Source: Triops longicaudatus (Eukaryota; Arthropoda; Branchiopoda; Notostraca; Triopsidae). From it: a stretch of DNA of 64,000 nt. Each line of letters opens with the position of its first letter. The first letter of the stretch is position 1. Below the pieces are notes generated by a model. It had not been told where the DNA came from, did not search any database, and worked only from the letters and a program-made list of their open reading frames with translations. Below are positions 11,400-25,100 of the stretch, piece by piece. The position numbers and the translations under genes were made by a program. The stretch is from positions 310,001 through 374,000 of the forward strand of contig JAGQDJ010000043.1 of NCBI GenBank assembly GCA_022885665.1, in the 5' to 3' direction.

Positions 11400-13147
11400 C
11401 CTGGTTGGGCGTAAAGTGTGCATTATTGTACGTGTCTATACGGCTGTCGCTGTTTCTCTGCTGCGTGCTGTGCCACGGGCTCCTGAACGCGAGTGAAAGA
11501 AAGATTTCTTAGACGTCCCTTGGCTTATTTTTAGGCTCTGTTCGTTTCCTCTTGCGTCCATCCGTCCATCCCATCCCATCGCCGTCCGTTCAGTTAGTTC
11601 ATGCTAGTGTTCCGGCCATAGCCGAAATGTTGTTTTTCTCCTACTCAAGTCGCCTGTGACGACCTCTTCTGTCTTTTTTCAATTAGTGTGAAAACTTGTG
11701 CGAGGAGCCAAAGCTTGATTCAAGTCCAAGTTCGCTTAAAATCACACCGCGTTAACTCCGTGACGCACTGTAGTACCAAAGTATGGCCCAGGATTGACAG
11801 ACGCGTGTGGAAAGCCGCAGAGGAACTCTGAAATTTCTTTCTTCGAATTTCTTCGTCGCTGCCTTTCCGAGACGAGGAGGGGGAGGAGCGTTTTTGCCCT
11901 TGTTTTTTCTTGCGTGTTTTTAAATTTGACTGAGACTTCTCGTTCACGGATACCCCAACGGGGTCCGTCCATTAATAGCGAGCCGTTCGAGGTCGGCAGT
12001 GTGCCATCCAAAGATCTGACACGTAGCCAAACGATTTTCCCTCCTATCCTCTCTCCGCGAAGCGTCTCTACGCTCTAAAGGAGCTGGACATCCACTTTTG
12101 CCCCTATACGCTCGCATTTTTTGTTTCTTTGGGCAGAAATCGAAAAAGATCCCAAAGACGTGAGTGCTAGACTCCTCTGCCCCAACAATGAAACCCCTTC
12201 ATGTTCCTACGGTCGTTGGGTCACCTAGTGTGGATAGTTAGAATTCACGGATTAAATGTTGACGTAAGTGAACCGAGGGATAAAGCGACATAAACTTGGA
12301 ATAAGGATTGTGGTGGTGCTGGTGGTTTTGGTGGTTGAATAATGGTCTAAGGTGGGTTTAATATCGAAGGGGTGGAGCATAAGTAGTCTTGAGGGAATGT
12401 GGGGTGGAGGGTTGTGTAGTTGATACGTGACAGGAACTTATTAAGTTTTCTGAAAAGTCGGCGTGAAGGCGTGAAGTTCGTGGGCCGGCTAATTGACGTT
12501 GCTAGGAGACGTATAAACCCTCCGCGCCTCGGAAGTTGCTTGCAACGCCGTTTTGTAACGCAAAGACGTGCTCGGATACCGTCGTTTAAACTCTTACAGT
12601 TTGGTCGTTTGTTGTGTTTGACTGGTAGTTTAACCCTCTACCCGGCTCTGTCCAGACCTTTTTCTCGGTGAGCTAAGACAATAGTTCATGACTTCTGCAA
12701 GTGTGAAACGGGGTAAATACGGACAAAGAAGACGGAGTTGCAGTGGTTTCTGGGCGACTAGCAATAGTGGTTGAGTGCGTTTGATGGAGTTGTTTATAAA
12801 GTGCGGACAGCCAAGTGTCTTGTGTGGGCTAGTTTGAATAGCACTCAAGGGCGGAAGCTATAAGCACAGCAAGTTCTTCAAAAAACATACATCAATAACC
12901 GTTAAAACCACCTAACTGGATAACCATGATTGATTGGGTGTCAATAGTACGAGAGCATCGTCGGCTTTCGACGTATATGTACGTAGTGCCCAACAAGCTC
13001 AGACGACGTAAAAGGGGCGTGACCTATGCTCCGCCAGACCTTCATCAGTCGGTGTGTGGCTACTCCAATGCCAATACCATAGGCACGGATGGTTACGCTG
13101 GGGAGTACCAGTACCAGCCAAACTCACAACAGTACGTTGACGAAGAA
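11400..13147 (+). promoter_or_regulatory. Putative promoter and 5' UTR region of the dlg1 isoform
   Basis: This stretch is visibly richer in G, C and CpG than the flanking DNA and directly precedes the first coding exon, so it probably contains the transcription start and 5' UTR. An arthropod-type initiator match, TCAGTT, lies at 11590-11595, but that motif is short and expected by chance. An open frame in phase with the exon runs from ATG 12926, after an in-frame TAA at 12896-12898, so the coding start could lie 222 bases upstream of 13148. Several short open frames before this (for example 12420-12671) are not conserved proteins that I recognise. The exact start site cannot be read from sequence. 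Confidence 0.35.
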
Positions 13148-13174
13148 ATGAATTGCTGTAACTGCTGTTTCAGA
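13148..13174 (+). CDS. dlg1: dlg1 coding exon 1: cysteine-rich N-terminus
   Basis: Nine codons encode MNCCNCCFR, followed by a consensus GTAAGT donor at 13175; phase 0 exit. Four cysteines within the first seven residues resemble the paired N-terminal cysteines that are palmitoylated in alpha-type PSD-95 (known family biology). That similarity supports starting here, because the cysteines must be near the N-terminus to serve as a membrane anchor. The alternative is ATG 12926 (good context, A at -3), which is in frame and would add 74 residues, with a basic patch (KLRRRKR) and a Gln/Tyr-rich stretch. The link to exon 2 rests on matching phase and splice consensus across a 10-kb intron, and is inferred. 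Confidence 0.65.
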
Positions 13175-16100
13175 GTAAGTTGCTACAGAGTGCTGTAACG
13201 AGCGCCGTATGCTAATGAGTTCGTGTACCTATGTTTTAAGTTAAGTATAGAAAGGGATTGGTGGTAACAGACCTCGAGGTTTGAAAACGCAGTGATTTTA
13301 ATATGCTAAAAGAAGGAAAGTAGGGGTCTGAAAAAAGAGAAGTTAGAGAAAAGGTGAATGCTGGACGGGCGTTTCTAGGGAAGAACGTACTGAAAGACCC
13401 CAAAAAGTTATCCTAAAAAGCCAAAGGAAACCGGCATGATAGAAGGAGCTCAGCAATTCGTTTCTGTCACTGTGTCCCATTAAGCTCGGCTAACATGGCT
13501 ACAAATTGCTGACCCTACCGAAATCAAACTTCAACAGAAATTCTGTTCTGTCCCGTTAACGTACACTAGACAGGACAAAAGATTGTGCAACGGATACAAG
13601 AAAAGAATGCGACAATAAACCAAAAATTAATAACAGGTGTTACGTAGAGCGCAAATTGCTCTGTAGCAATTTTTTATGTTGATAACTACGTTTAGTGAGT
13701 TTTAGTGTCTTTCGTGGTTCCAAAGACATACACATCGAGGTGTGGGGCTATATACTGTAGACCGTGTAGTGACGTCATTACTGGCAGTTACGTAAACAAA
13801 CCTGGCGGGGTAAATCAGTGTGGATTTTTCCCTGAAAATTTGGTAACTGTTCGAGGCTTCTTATCGTATGGTAAAAGGGGGGTGAAATTAACGAACTAGC
13901 TAGGAATTTAATTAAAAAAATATTAGTAAGTAATTTGTAGCCTATATGTCAGTGCACTTCGTTGATAATACGATTCTTGATCCGCTTTATCCCACAGTAC
14001 GTTAGAACTTTCCAGCTCTTGTGTATTTTCAGCGCCAAATAAGCTTGCATAATTCATGGTCTCGTAGTATAACTTTACATTTTCTGAGCCGGAGAGCTTT
14101 TTTTGATACCACATTAGTCTAAGGCAGTACACTTTGTGTTTTTTGTTCTGGTACTCGGAGGGCAACTCAGGTGAATGACTAAAGTAACGACTGCTGAGGA
14201 AGGTTTATTCCGACCTAGAAAAGCGAAGGCTCCTTTCCGAAAAGTCCATTTAAACTATGGTAGAGAAGTGCTTAATATGAGCTCATAAATTTCTGTTTAC
14301 AAGCCTATTTTAGACGCATGCAATGTTCCCATTAATTCTTTATTGATATTTCTCATTATTTCTTATTCAAGTTGTGGTAGGTATTCCCTTTATCTATAGG
14401 AGGAAAATTGTTGTGATGACATTTCCAATAAGCCGAGAATAGCCCAAATTCGTTAAATTTTGCACAGTAATAAATCAGCTTTTCAGTATCACTCATGCTG
14501 TTCTTCTTTCTGTCATTGCACAGTAATATTGTTTCTATGTTAATATCACTTCCGGAACATTTTCCACACTTCCCAGCGTAGCCATGTTGAATCACAAACA
14601 TTTAGCAGTTGAAGAGTGGAAGTTATTGTTACGGTCTGTAAATAGGTTTTTGAATTACATTTTGTGTTGAGCATGGGATACTTACGTTAGCTTTATAGTA
14701 AGGATGGTCTAAATATGTGGGTTTCTCATTTTCCTGTTGAAGGGGGAGATAGAAAGCATCCTGAAGAGTCTCACAACACTTGAAAAGGGAGAGAATCTTT
14801 ACTCGGAGCTCTGAGGCTGTAAATATTGAGCCACGGAAGGCTTCCCAAGACTAAATAATCAAATTTTGTGGAAGACTCCTTCACGTCCGGAAATACACCA
14901 ATGCTGTTTCATAGACTCTTACCAGTATGTTCCCTCACCAGCTCTTAATTTCCTGCTCACCTCGCCGTACATTTACGCTAGTAGTGCCACAATTTTTAGT
15001 CAGAATAATAATGAAAATTAAAAAAAATGGCCACATTTTTAGTTGTTTTAGAGCCCGACCTGATAGAGCAATTTCACTGAGGAGTTTTGTAAGGGAAGAC
15101 ACACAAACTCGAGCTAAATATTGAAGTGTATCGAAATGAAATACGGTCAACGTCGGGTACAGCACATTTTTCAGTAAATCTTGTTTTCTTATGTTTGTAT
15201 TTGGCATGCATTTTTTGTTTTGTGGAATTTTGTTGCAATTTAATTAAATAGAAATGGCGACCACGAATATTTTTATTTTGTTTTCATTCAGTTTCTCACT
15301 AAACAATGGTTGCGTTTGTACAGCTAACATAATACAATTTCGGCCAATCGATAGGTTGGGCGAACCTCCGTTTTTGTCAGCACGTAGGCTAACATCCGCG
15401 ACTACAATTCTTCCGATAAATGTGGGAAAAAACGCGGAATCTCAAATTTTATCTACTTATTAAGTGAAAATGCCTTAATGCGTAAGTTTATTAGTTTGAA
15501 AAGCGGATTACTGTATGAAGAAAAAACTACGCCTGTGAATTGCAATGCTGTTGTCGTATTGCAATGCAGCGTATTGAGCTTCTGAAGTGCACGAACTTGG
15601 TAATCATAATACTTCTCCTCTTAAATTCCAGACTCTATATGAAGATCCTCGGATTGGCTTGTAGCTTCTACTATGAATTCCCAAGTCCTAGGGACTAGAA
15701 AAGAGCTGTTGGGTTGTAGGGATGACTGACTATAAGTAATAGAGAAATCTTACGGACTTCGGGGTGAAGGGTGAGAGCCTTATGACAGCTGGACTGTGGA
15801 CCCTAGTCTCCAAAGGGACCTTTTGCTATCATGGCAAGGCAAAGCAAATGAATTGCTTACGATGGAAACAAGGATTGAAGCTGAGCAGACGCTAGTGTAT
15901 GGTTATATTCTCTTCATCCCCCTCCTTGATAACGATAATGGAGTTTATAGAAGTGCTGCCAGTACTCTTACTTCCATCCTGGCCAATCTATTTACAACTG
16001 GCTCCTTTTTATGCTTCATTTTCTCTCCCCCTGCCTCTCATTCCCACAGCTTGGGAACCCGAAAGTGCCGGTACACACTCACTGATGCTGCACGGCTCAT

Positions 16101-19100
16101 GCAAGTTGCAACTACGAGCGCTTTTGCAGCTTGCGAAGCACCTTTCATTAACCAAGCTTTCGTTAAAAAGGCGTGATATGATTCTGGGTGCTTGCAAAAA
16201 CCTGCCAAGTAGAGAGATGCTAAGCAGCGCGGGAAGGTAATAGCCAAGTGGCTCACCCAGAATTGGATGCACAACTCCTTGCTTCCTTGGTTTCCGGGAT
16301 CGGGGAGAGGGCAAAGATGCTTATTAACGTCGCGTGGTGGTATTCTGGGAAGCTTAAATTACCTCAATTTTCTTAAGACAAATAGCACAAGAGATAAGCA
16401 AACTTTGGCTGGCTTAGTAATAATCATCTCTGGCGAGAGCCCGTATCCTTTTCGAGAGCCACTTTTTGTGTCTTTGTCGGCCTCGTAAAAGTTGACACTT
16501 ACTGGGAAGAGAAAAGTGATTCAAGGAACGTAAATTTGTCGCGAATTGCCCGAAAGCACCTTCTCAAGAGGCTTTCTTTCGTCCTCTTTCATACTTTTAG
16601 CCCATATTCGTAAAATGCCTGAGGTGAAAGCAACAATATTGCACCGGAAAAATTATGCCACATTGTCTGGACTCTCAAGTATCGATCCGTATTTTTTGAG
16701 AGGACGAATGTAATCAAGAATAAATAAATGGCATGTCTTTGTTTTCTAGAAGTATGCATAAAAACGAACGAATTTTTAACGTTTCGGGGATTTGTGCTTT
16801 GAGTCAACAGAGCTCCCCAGATTTTACTATTCAGCTCGTATCGTGCACGTAACAGAAAATCTTATTGGTCCAAGAGCTGCTTTGTATACTTCGTTTCTGT
16901 AAAGGTCAAAACATCTTGAAAAGGTCTTGGTACCTTTTTACTGTTAAAGATCTTTTTGAGAGGAGATTAAAGACACTGCAATATTTTTTTTTCAAAAAAA
17001 AAGACAAACTTGCGAGCCTTGGTAATTACGAATACTGGTTGTAAAGTTGAAAACAAAAGTATTTATATTTGAAGTTACTGAATCGTGCGCTACCGTTGTG
17101 AGTTTTTTTTTTTGAAAGTTCTTTCTTTGTGTGCTTTCTGTTATTTTTGTATGTTCCATTCCCGTCTTTTTGCTGTATTTTTTAGCGTATTTTAGAAACA
17201 AAGCGTGAGAAAGACGTACGGAATTTTATGTTTTATTCTTTTGCTTTAGCACTAAAGATTATTAACACTTGCCGCGCTTACTCCAAGCGCCGTCGTTTCG
17301 TTTGTAAATTTGGAACGAGCGTGTGTTCGTTAAGATAAAAAAAAGATCGTAGCACTGCCTTCTTTAGCTCGAGTGTTTTTGAAGGATTGGAGTTGTATAA
17401 ACATTGTTGTTTGATTAGCGCTTCCGCCTTTGTTTTCGAGATTACTATGCCCTGCAGCGTTCTACGCACTTTAGGCAGCAAAATTTTCCCTTTGCTCCTC
17501 ATAGTGCCAGGTTTCAAACCTTTTGTTAGCGCCAGATGGTCTAAGCTCAGTTTTTCCCGGAATCAGAATCGGCTTTTTTACATCTAATTAGTGCGGCGAA
17601 CCATCTCTTTGTAGAAAAAAGTTACAACTTTGTCAACTCGCTCAAAACTTTGAGATTTACTAAGAGAAAATACTCCCTATTTACCTATTATTAGGACTCA
17701 CTTTCTTAGAACTGCCTCAAGCATTAGCAGCTGTTTCTTTTTTTATGCGTATATAAAGAAAAAAGGAAAGACAAATGCTCTGCGATTATGTATGTACAAA
17801 AAAGATACTCTCGATCAATTGCATCTGACCTGATCGGCATAGCTGACGAGTCACTGGGATCGGCTTAAGTTCCCAGGGATGAATTCCGGTCATCAAATCA
17901 GAGCTTGGTGAAAAACTTCATGAATATCTATAAGAAACTTAAGTCAGTTGCTCGTCCCGGTCGTCTTTACAAAAAAAAAAAGTCAGCCATAGTGAAGTTC
18001 GATAATATCTTGTACAATGTTGTCGGAGAAATTTGTTCCATAGTTCGATTTTCGTATTTCTTGTACAACCTACGTGAATCATTGCGAGTTATTGTAACGC
18101 AGAACGCTGGAACGTTTTTTTCCCTCCAGAAGTGCTGGTCACGTGATCAAGTATCAAGATTGTTAATTTATCAAGATGGCCGGATAGGATACACGGTAAA
18201 TCCACATAGTTGGCTGAAAATATTGATGAAACTACACTGAATTATCAATCTATTATAGTTAAGAAATTTAGTATACCATTTTTATTCAGGTTTTCGTTTT
18301 AAACTGAAGGATAGGATCTTTGATTTCAAGTACCCAGATCTGAATTTTTTTATATCCGTAGCTTTCTTTTGTTGTCCTCGCCTAATTCATGTCAGGGAAA
18401 CAGGGTTATGTCGGCCAGGGGATAGGCTGGATATTCTAATTATCTCTTAAACTTCGCAGTCATTTTCTTAAAATAATCATTAGTCATCCATCACCTAAAT
18501 GCGCAGTTATGGATTAAGTTAGAATGAATAAATTTAACTAATGTGAATCTGTGACACTTTTTTTTTTGGGGGGGGGGGGTGTTTTTTAGCTTTTAAAAAT
18601 ATACTTCTTTGCAGCTTGCACCAATAGTTCAAAACACAGCTTCATCGAAGTTTTTACAAGAAAAGCTGCGTTACTATGCTACAGAATAACCCCGCAATTG
18701 CCGTAATTATTTTTACTTGTTTACCGAATGCTCTACAGTTTGTTCAGACCAAGGCACGTGACAGGCCGGGCTAAGTTAATATTCTGCAATGGGCACCCTC
18801 AAAACTCACAAATGCGAACCACGATCTTCTCAGTAAACTGTAATCAACATAGGAGGCGACTTTAAACGAATACAATGCGTTAACGCGATGATACGACCGT
18901 TTCGCATGACATCGACGACGGTACACTAGAGCGGTGCAGAAAAATACACATTTCAGTTACAGGGCATTAATACTAACGTGGAGCTCATAGACAAGCAAAG
19001 CCCGTCCTATCTCGCGGTAGTGCCCAACCTACCCCATGGGTGGGACAGGTTGGACACTTTTGACATGCTTCAGGAGAAATGGATTATCCCTAGTAATTAT

Positions 19101-22100
19101 TCAGTCGAAATATTACGTAGAAAGCAGGATGGCCGGTTTACCGTACTGCCAAAGAAAGGATTCAGTACTTGTAAAACTAAGCCACCCAGGCTTTTTTTAA
19201 ATAGCGTTTGCTTTAGCCCCTCTGTTTCTTATAAATAGTGTGAATTCATGCGTGATTGGGGTCCTGTCTCAAGTGAGTCTTTAAAAAGATTCCTCACAAT
19301 GGGTAGACAGTTTCCGTAGGATTTATCAAGTTCTGATTTTTCTAGTTTCCTTTTTTATTGCAAAGCTGCATTTTAGGCGAATTTAAACAGTTAAAAGAAT
19401 GTTGGGTTAACTGAAAGGTAAAGCTGGAACATTTTTAGGCGAATCTTGAGTATTTGAGATCTGGGTCGTTTCCAGTCCTTATTGATAAGCACGAGGGAAA
19501 AGACTTGCGGCAAATACATTCTTTGAAATGCTAAGGGACTGAGTAAGGCTTGAAGATTCCGCTCAAATGATATTCAGTTTTACGAATGGTGGACGATTTG
19601 TAAAAAGTGTACTCTGCTTTTACCATTTGGTAAAAGTGAAAAGAAATGAATAGCTCCTGTGAGGAAACTGGTGAACAACTAAATCTTTCTTTAAAAGTTA
19701 CAAGAACGTATTCCCACTTCTTTTAAGACGGCTTTCGAGCGTCCGAATAAAAAACGTTTAAAACATTCAGCAGACGATATGTTATCGGTTCTAGTAGCCA
19801 TCGTTACCAGCTTTGTATGTTTTATGAAAAGTTTGTCCTATATTTTTAGTTCGTGCTGTCAGGTGAGCGTTTCAAGTTGCTGGTACTAAGAGCAAACGTT
19901 GAGAGGCTTTCTAGCTCCTCTCCCCCTTTTTTGAGGCGGTGACGGGCGACTTATAACTCAAAGTGTACTGGCCAAAGTTTGTAACCGGGGAAACACGTGA
20001 AGAAGAGATTAAAGATTTCATTTATTTACCATGCATGCTAGAGCTTTTTGCTAAGAAATGAAATGTTGAATCTCCTTGATAACAAGCCTTCAATGGAAGC
20101 CAAAATACTGATCGAACAACAAAAGGACAAGTATATAGCGAAGTATGGAAAAGAAATGAAATTCAATGCGTTGACTTGGTGACCACTCCCAACGCCCACG
20201 CTTCCGTCTCGCATTATCCTAGCTCGCCTTCCATCTTGGGTGTTACTACAGTGTCTCATAGCATCTTTCCTGTAAGCATACTTTGGCTATTGATCCATCA
20301 AGTGATATGACTACGTGTGTGGGTATATGACCGGACAACACTGCATAGTGCCTGTCATTTTCTTGCTACTTTTTGTTTTTATTTTTATTCAGGTCTTTGA
20401 CGGTACGTGAAATGCCAAGGAAGGCAGGAGCTTTATTGGTAGTCTGCGGTACAAAAAGGGCACGTAAGAATGTGTGACAAGATGCTACGCCCTAGCTTCA
20501 AAGATTGACACTTTTATTTTGCATTTCTGTGGTCCCGTATTTGAGGGGTGGTGTTGTTTGAAGGTTTGAAATCTAGAAAACGTAGACAGCCGAAGTCAAC
20601 AGTGGCTCGAGGAAGGCTTATAACGTTTCTTGCTACACACGTGATTGATCGCGGCGTATATAACTGCGGGTTTTGTTGGTTTTAGAAGCGTCCAAACCAC
20701 AAAAGCCAAAGGCCACTGAAGCAGTTCAGCGCAAGAGCTTTCTGGCTAAGACGGATGGCTGTCTAGCGCTTTTTAATTTATTTGCCTGGGTGAGGAGTAT
20801 TAAAGCCCTCCGTTCAGTTCAAAGGAAAGTGGGGAAAATCTCCGACCGAGAGATGCAGCACAAGTCAGAAAAACAGTGACGCTATAATTTGTGTTGCTAT
20901 GAGTACTGTCATAATCAAATCCGTTAATAAATTTAAAAGTTCAATTTAAGTTTCTTTAATTTTAGCCGTAAATCAATTGCAAGTTCGCGCTTCATCGTGA
21001 TCTATTTGTATTTTGCCCGTCCATGCATTTTTCCCACTCCAAGAGAATGAAGTCCCTCCAGCAGGAGCAATTTTTTCAAATACTATTAGTGAATTCAGTA
21101 AGGAAGGCTAGTGCGCACTGAGTTTTTCAAACATAGCAGAGCCAGTGTGTTTGAAAAAGTAAGTTTAACAGCGAAACGCTGTGTTTCAAGAACCCAGTGA
21201 GCACTGGTTTTCCCAACTGAATTCGCTATATGAAAGCGTCTTCTAAGGCTGTGTTTTCACTGCCTTTTAAACCCGTGTTAAGGGGTAAAAGTAGCACAGA
21301 TGAGTTAACACAACTGTTTCCACTAGGCAAAGCCGTGCTACTAGCCATTCCAGTTAGCGTGCCAGCTAGCACCACTTTGATTCTGTGTTAGACCTCTCAG
21401 TTTGGTGTTAAACGCGTTTTGCGTGGGGGTGGGGCTAGGCTTAATGTTAACAAAGCATATATTTATGAGAAATAAGTAACTTACCTTCTAATTATGGGTA
21501 TCTCACATCACTGTTAGATGTGTATTGAAATGTGTTTCTAGATGAAGGAGTTTCCGCCTCTGAAGTGATGTTTAACGTGATTATATTTTTAAAAACTTTC
21601 TTTTTATTCCATGAATTTCTTTGCGCTTCTTCGTTTTTTGTCTATTTTGGTGTGCTTGTTCCTTGTTCCGTTACGTTGCATCTGTGAATATATTGATCTA
21701 GTAAAAGTCTATTGTTACTCTAGATTACTTATTGCAATCTTTGCGTTGTGTTCTGCTACGAGCAGCCTTCTCAGTTCTTTCATAAACTAAGTAATAACTT
21801 ATTTTATAAAATAAAGGAAACAAAAGAGAAGTCACTTGAAGAAGTCAAAAATGCTATGAGTTATAATCTTCTAAATGAGTTATTATTCGTTTGTGAAAAA
21901 TGAAAGGCTTGATTTCAGCTTACATCTATTTATTTATGGCAACCGTGCATTCAGTCTTTTCTTTCGATGAACAGGGCATTTGCTTACAAGTTTTCTTCTG
22001 TAATATAGATTCGTAGTGTTTGATAAAGCGATTTATATGCTCAATCGACAGGCAATACCAACTACAACCCTAACACGATTACCAGTTTTGTATGCCAGTG

Positions 22101-25100
22101 GAAACGCGTGTTGGATTCCCACGCGCTACGGTTAGCATAACACCAGGGTTAGGTTAGCAGTGGAAACACAACCTAAGTTTGAACTCAAGCAAACCATGCC
22201 CGCATGTTAATTAACGAGTCATATCGTCCTGGGTAGCAGAGCAGAACGCGCTAGTCTTGACAAAAGACACGTAGCAAATTTGATGCAAATTGCGTACCTA
22301 GATAGCGCTGGAGTATGGGTTAGGTATCGATATATGATGTTTGACCAATTGTTCGTTTGATTTCGTGCAAAATTCCTCTATCTTGCCGTAGCATGATGTA
22401 ATTAGTAAGTGTAATTTTCGCCCAGTTCTGCGGACAGAAATTCTCTAAATGGTGGTAACTAACGTTGTCCTAGATCAAACAAGGAAGCGGTCATTTTTGG
22501 TAAGCTGGCGGAATTATTTGATCTGCCAACACTGTTTTCTTACACAAATTAAACATCGCCATCATTAGGCCACCATGGCGCGTGTTTGCGTTATTTGCCG
22601 GGGACAAAAGGCTGTCCAAATTGTGAGAGATTACGTTGTGGTATCCCAAACGTGGTGGACTGTCAGTTTTTGCTAAAGGATGCTGTCGGACAGTTAGTCA
22701 ATTCAGCTATTGGGTGACTGTTTCAGACGTTTTACCGTGTTATTAACGTTAGCTAAGAAATAGCTATTTAGATGCGCCTATTACTAAGCGTGCACATTAC
22801 TCAGCCCTGTTCTCAACAAAATTTGGAGGTAAAAGGCTTACAAAAAATATTAATGGAACTCGTTAATGCTCGAATTGTTTTCTAGTGAGTTTTTTTTTTA
22901 TAGCTGCGCTTTGCTAACGACGTGATCATTATCTTCCTTAACTACCTCCTTTTCAATACGAGTAATGTGAGGCAGTTATAATATAATGCACTTGTTCGCA
23001 GGTAATAAATAATATATTTTTCAGCAAATAGTTGAAGCTCCTTTTCTCATACAGTTGCAGCGCACAGTATTGACAAATCGATTTGCAAGCAATACACTTC
23101 CTCTAAAAAAAACACACACAAAACAATTTTTAGCGAACGTAGGAAGAGGATCTAGGCGTTTTTTCATGTAAACGGATAAATTTTGTCCCCTTGGTGTAAA
23201 TTTATCTTTTGTTGTATGAACGTAAGTTTCGAAAACGAAAGTAGAAAACAGGGCCATTTGAGATTATCCTCTTTCTGTACAGCTGTTTGATTAAATTGCG
23301 TTTCTGTTTTCTTCTTTGTAGAGTCCTCGCCATGGTCGAAACATCGACGATCGATCTCCGTCGCCCACACCTGGAATTATCCATATGAGCAACAAAGATT
23401 ACCCGGACGGTATTCGTCCCATAGCAGCTACCGAGCGAATTGTAAGTCAAGGCGTATCCCATCCGCCCAACTTGTCCAATAAGGATGGAAGTCCAAAGCA
23501 GGTATGGCCATAGTTTACTTATTCAATTTGCACAGGAAGTTGACCTGTACTTAGATAAGTTACTAAAGTTTTGGATACCTGGTTGTAGTTTCTTGTGTTG
23601 AAAGTTTAAGTCGCGAGGGTTACCAAGTATTTTCCGTTATTCTGCGCCCTTCTTCCATTTTCTGAATTTATAGGGTTTGAAAAGTTTCCTTACTGGTTAA
23701 CAAAAGGCACGAGCATTTTTTCCGAGTTTCGAAGAATTCTGCCAACAGCTAGAAGGGAAGTTGCTCGGCTCTGAAATTCTTTTATTTCTTTTTTTCTCAC
23801 TACTTCTTATTTTTGCGTTTATTTTGCTCTGTTATGTTTAACGCTTGAATGAAAGTAGGAATTCTCTCAGTGTGTGATCCGAAATCTTGTGGATGCGTGC
23901 CAATATAGAATTGAAGCCTACTTTCTGAGGAGTAGCAAAATTCTTGCTTAATTTACACGTTCCTATTGTTACTGTTTTTTATTTAGCCGGAATTATAATT
24001 CCAAAATAAAACCTGTACTACCGTGCGTTTCCACTGAAATTGTCTCACTTGTTAAGCTGTAACGGATAAAGTTAACTTGAGTTACCAGTTCAACATTCAT
24101 TAGGCCGCAGTTTCTTTGAGTTTATTGACTTGATCAACTCTATTATCAGTGTAGGTGAAGTTAATGGAAGCAAGAGACGCCCGCTCTAAAACAAGCTAAC
24201 CATCCGCCTGGACAACTTTAAACAAGAGAAAAACATATTTTTTGTCGTTTTTGCCATGTATTTTGGTTCATTTCTTAGTAAAAATGACATAAAAAGTTTT
24301 TGCTCTGTAGTTTGTGGTGAATTTGATTGTGAGACGATTCTTTCACTTCCAACTTCCCTGATCTATTCCGCAGAATCATATTTTCAAAGTTGCTATTCAA
24401 AATTACCCCACGTAGGTACAATTTTTAACCAAAACAAGAAATTGGACAACGGAAATCAGATTTTCCCCCCCAAAAAAAATCTTCCTAGTATCGCAAACAT
24501 ATATCACCTGGTATATATACTAACTTTCTGGAAAAAGAATAGGACGCTCTAGTTGTTACTGTTATCTTTTGGAAGTGAAAATTTGAAGACATAGCAACTC
24601 TGCCAAAAAATTTACCTTATTTTTGTCATCCTGTTGCCGTGGAGTTTACCAAAATGTAAACTTTGTTTTGCTCTTCTGAGAAGGCTTGTCAATCAAGGTA
24701 TACAGCGTTGCCTAGTTTGCTACGTTGTGCTGAGTAATCGAGGAACACTAAATGTCCTACTGTTTCCCCCTAAAGTGTTCAAAGTTCCCTCGTGTTTTCA
24801 GAGTGACTCCAGCGTACGGTAATATTGCAAGAAATTACAGTAGGACTCCGATTTTGTAAACTCCAATCATGGAAGCTCATTATCTCAGCTGTCAGTCACA
24901 CTTCACTATAAATCAGTTAACAAACTGGGAGTTCTAGTGAACGGAAAACGGTGGAAGATTATAATAAACTTATACAGTAGGGAAGATACGCTTTCAAAAA
25001 TGGCTGTATAGTGCAAATTAAGCTTTGACCGGGGGAAATGCAATGGTCAACCCGTGTTGACAAATAGTCCTGGTCCACCATATACCAGAATTTTTATTAG

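Larger units (their letters stand above)
13175..23321 (+). other. dlg1 intron 1 (10.1 kb)
   Basis: A long AT-rich intron with no recognised coding domain. It contains a full palindromic CRE-type site (TGACGTCA, 13770-13777) about 600 bases after exon 1, a T10-G12 homopolymer junction (18558-18579), a fold-back element (21087-21228) and a Harbinger-like element (21247-22173). Open frames here (for example 13923-14165 and 14356-14601 on the minus strand, 15796-16176 and 17905-18240 on the plus strand) match no family I know and are treated as chance. The acceptor at 23320-23321 follows a good pyrimidine tract. Confidence 0.6.

Noticed and set aside
13923..14601. Two minus-strand open frames with Cys/Tyr-rich peptides in intron 1
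   Set aside because: Considered as a nested gene or transposase remnant. They are short and carry no known motif, so they are not annotated.
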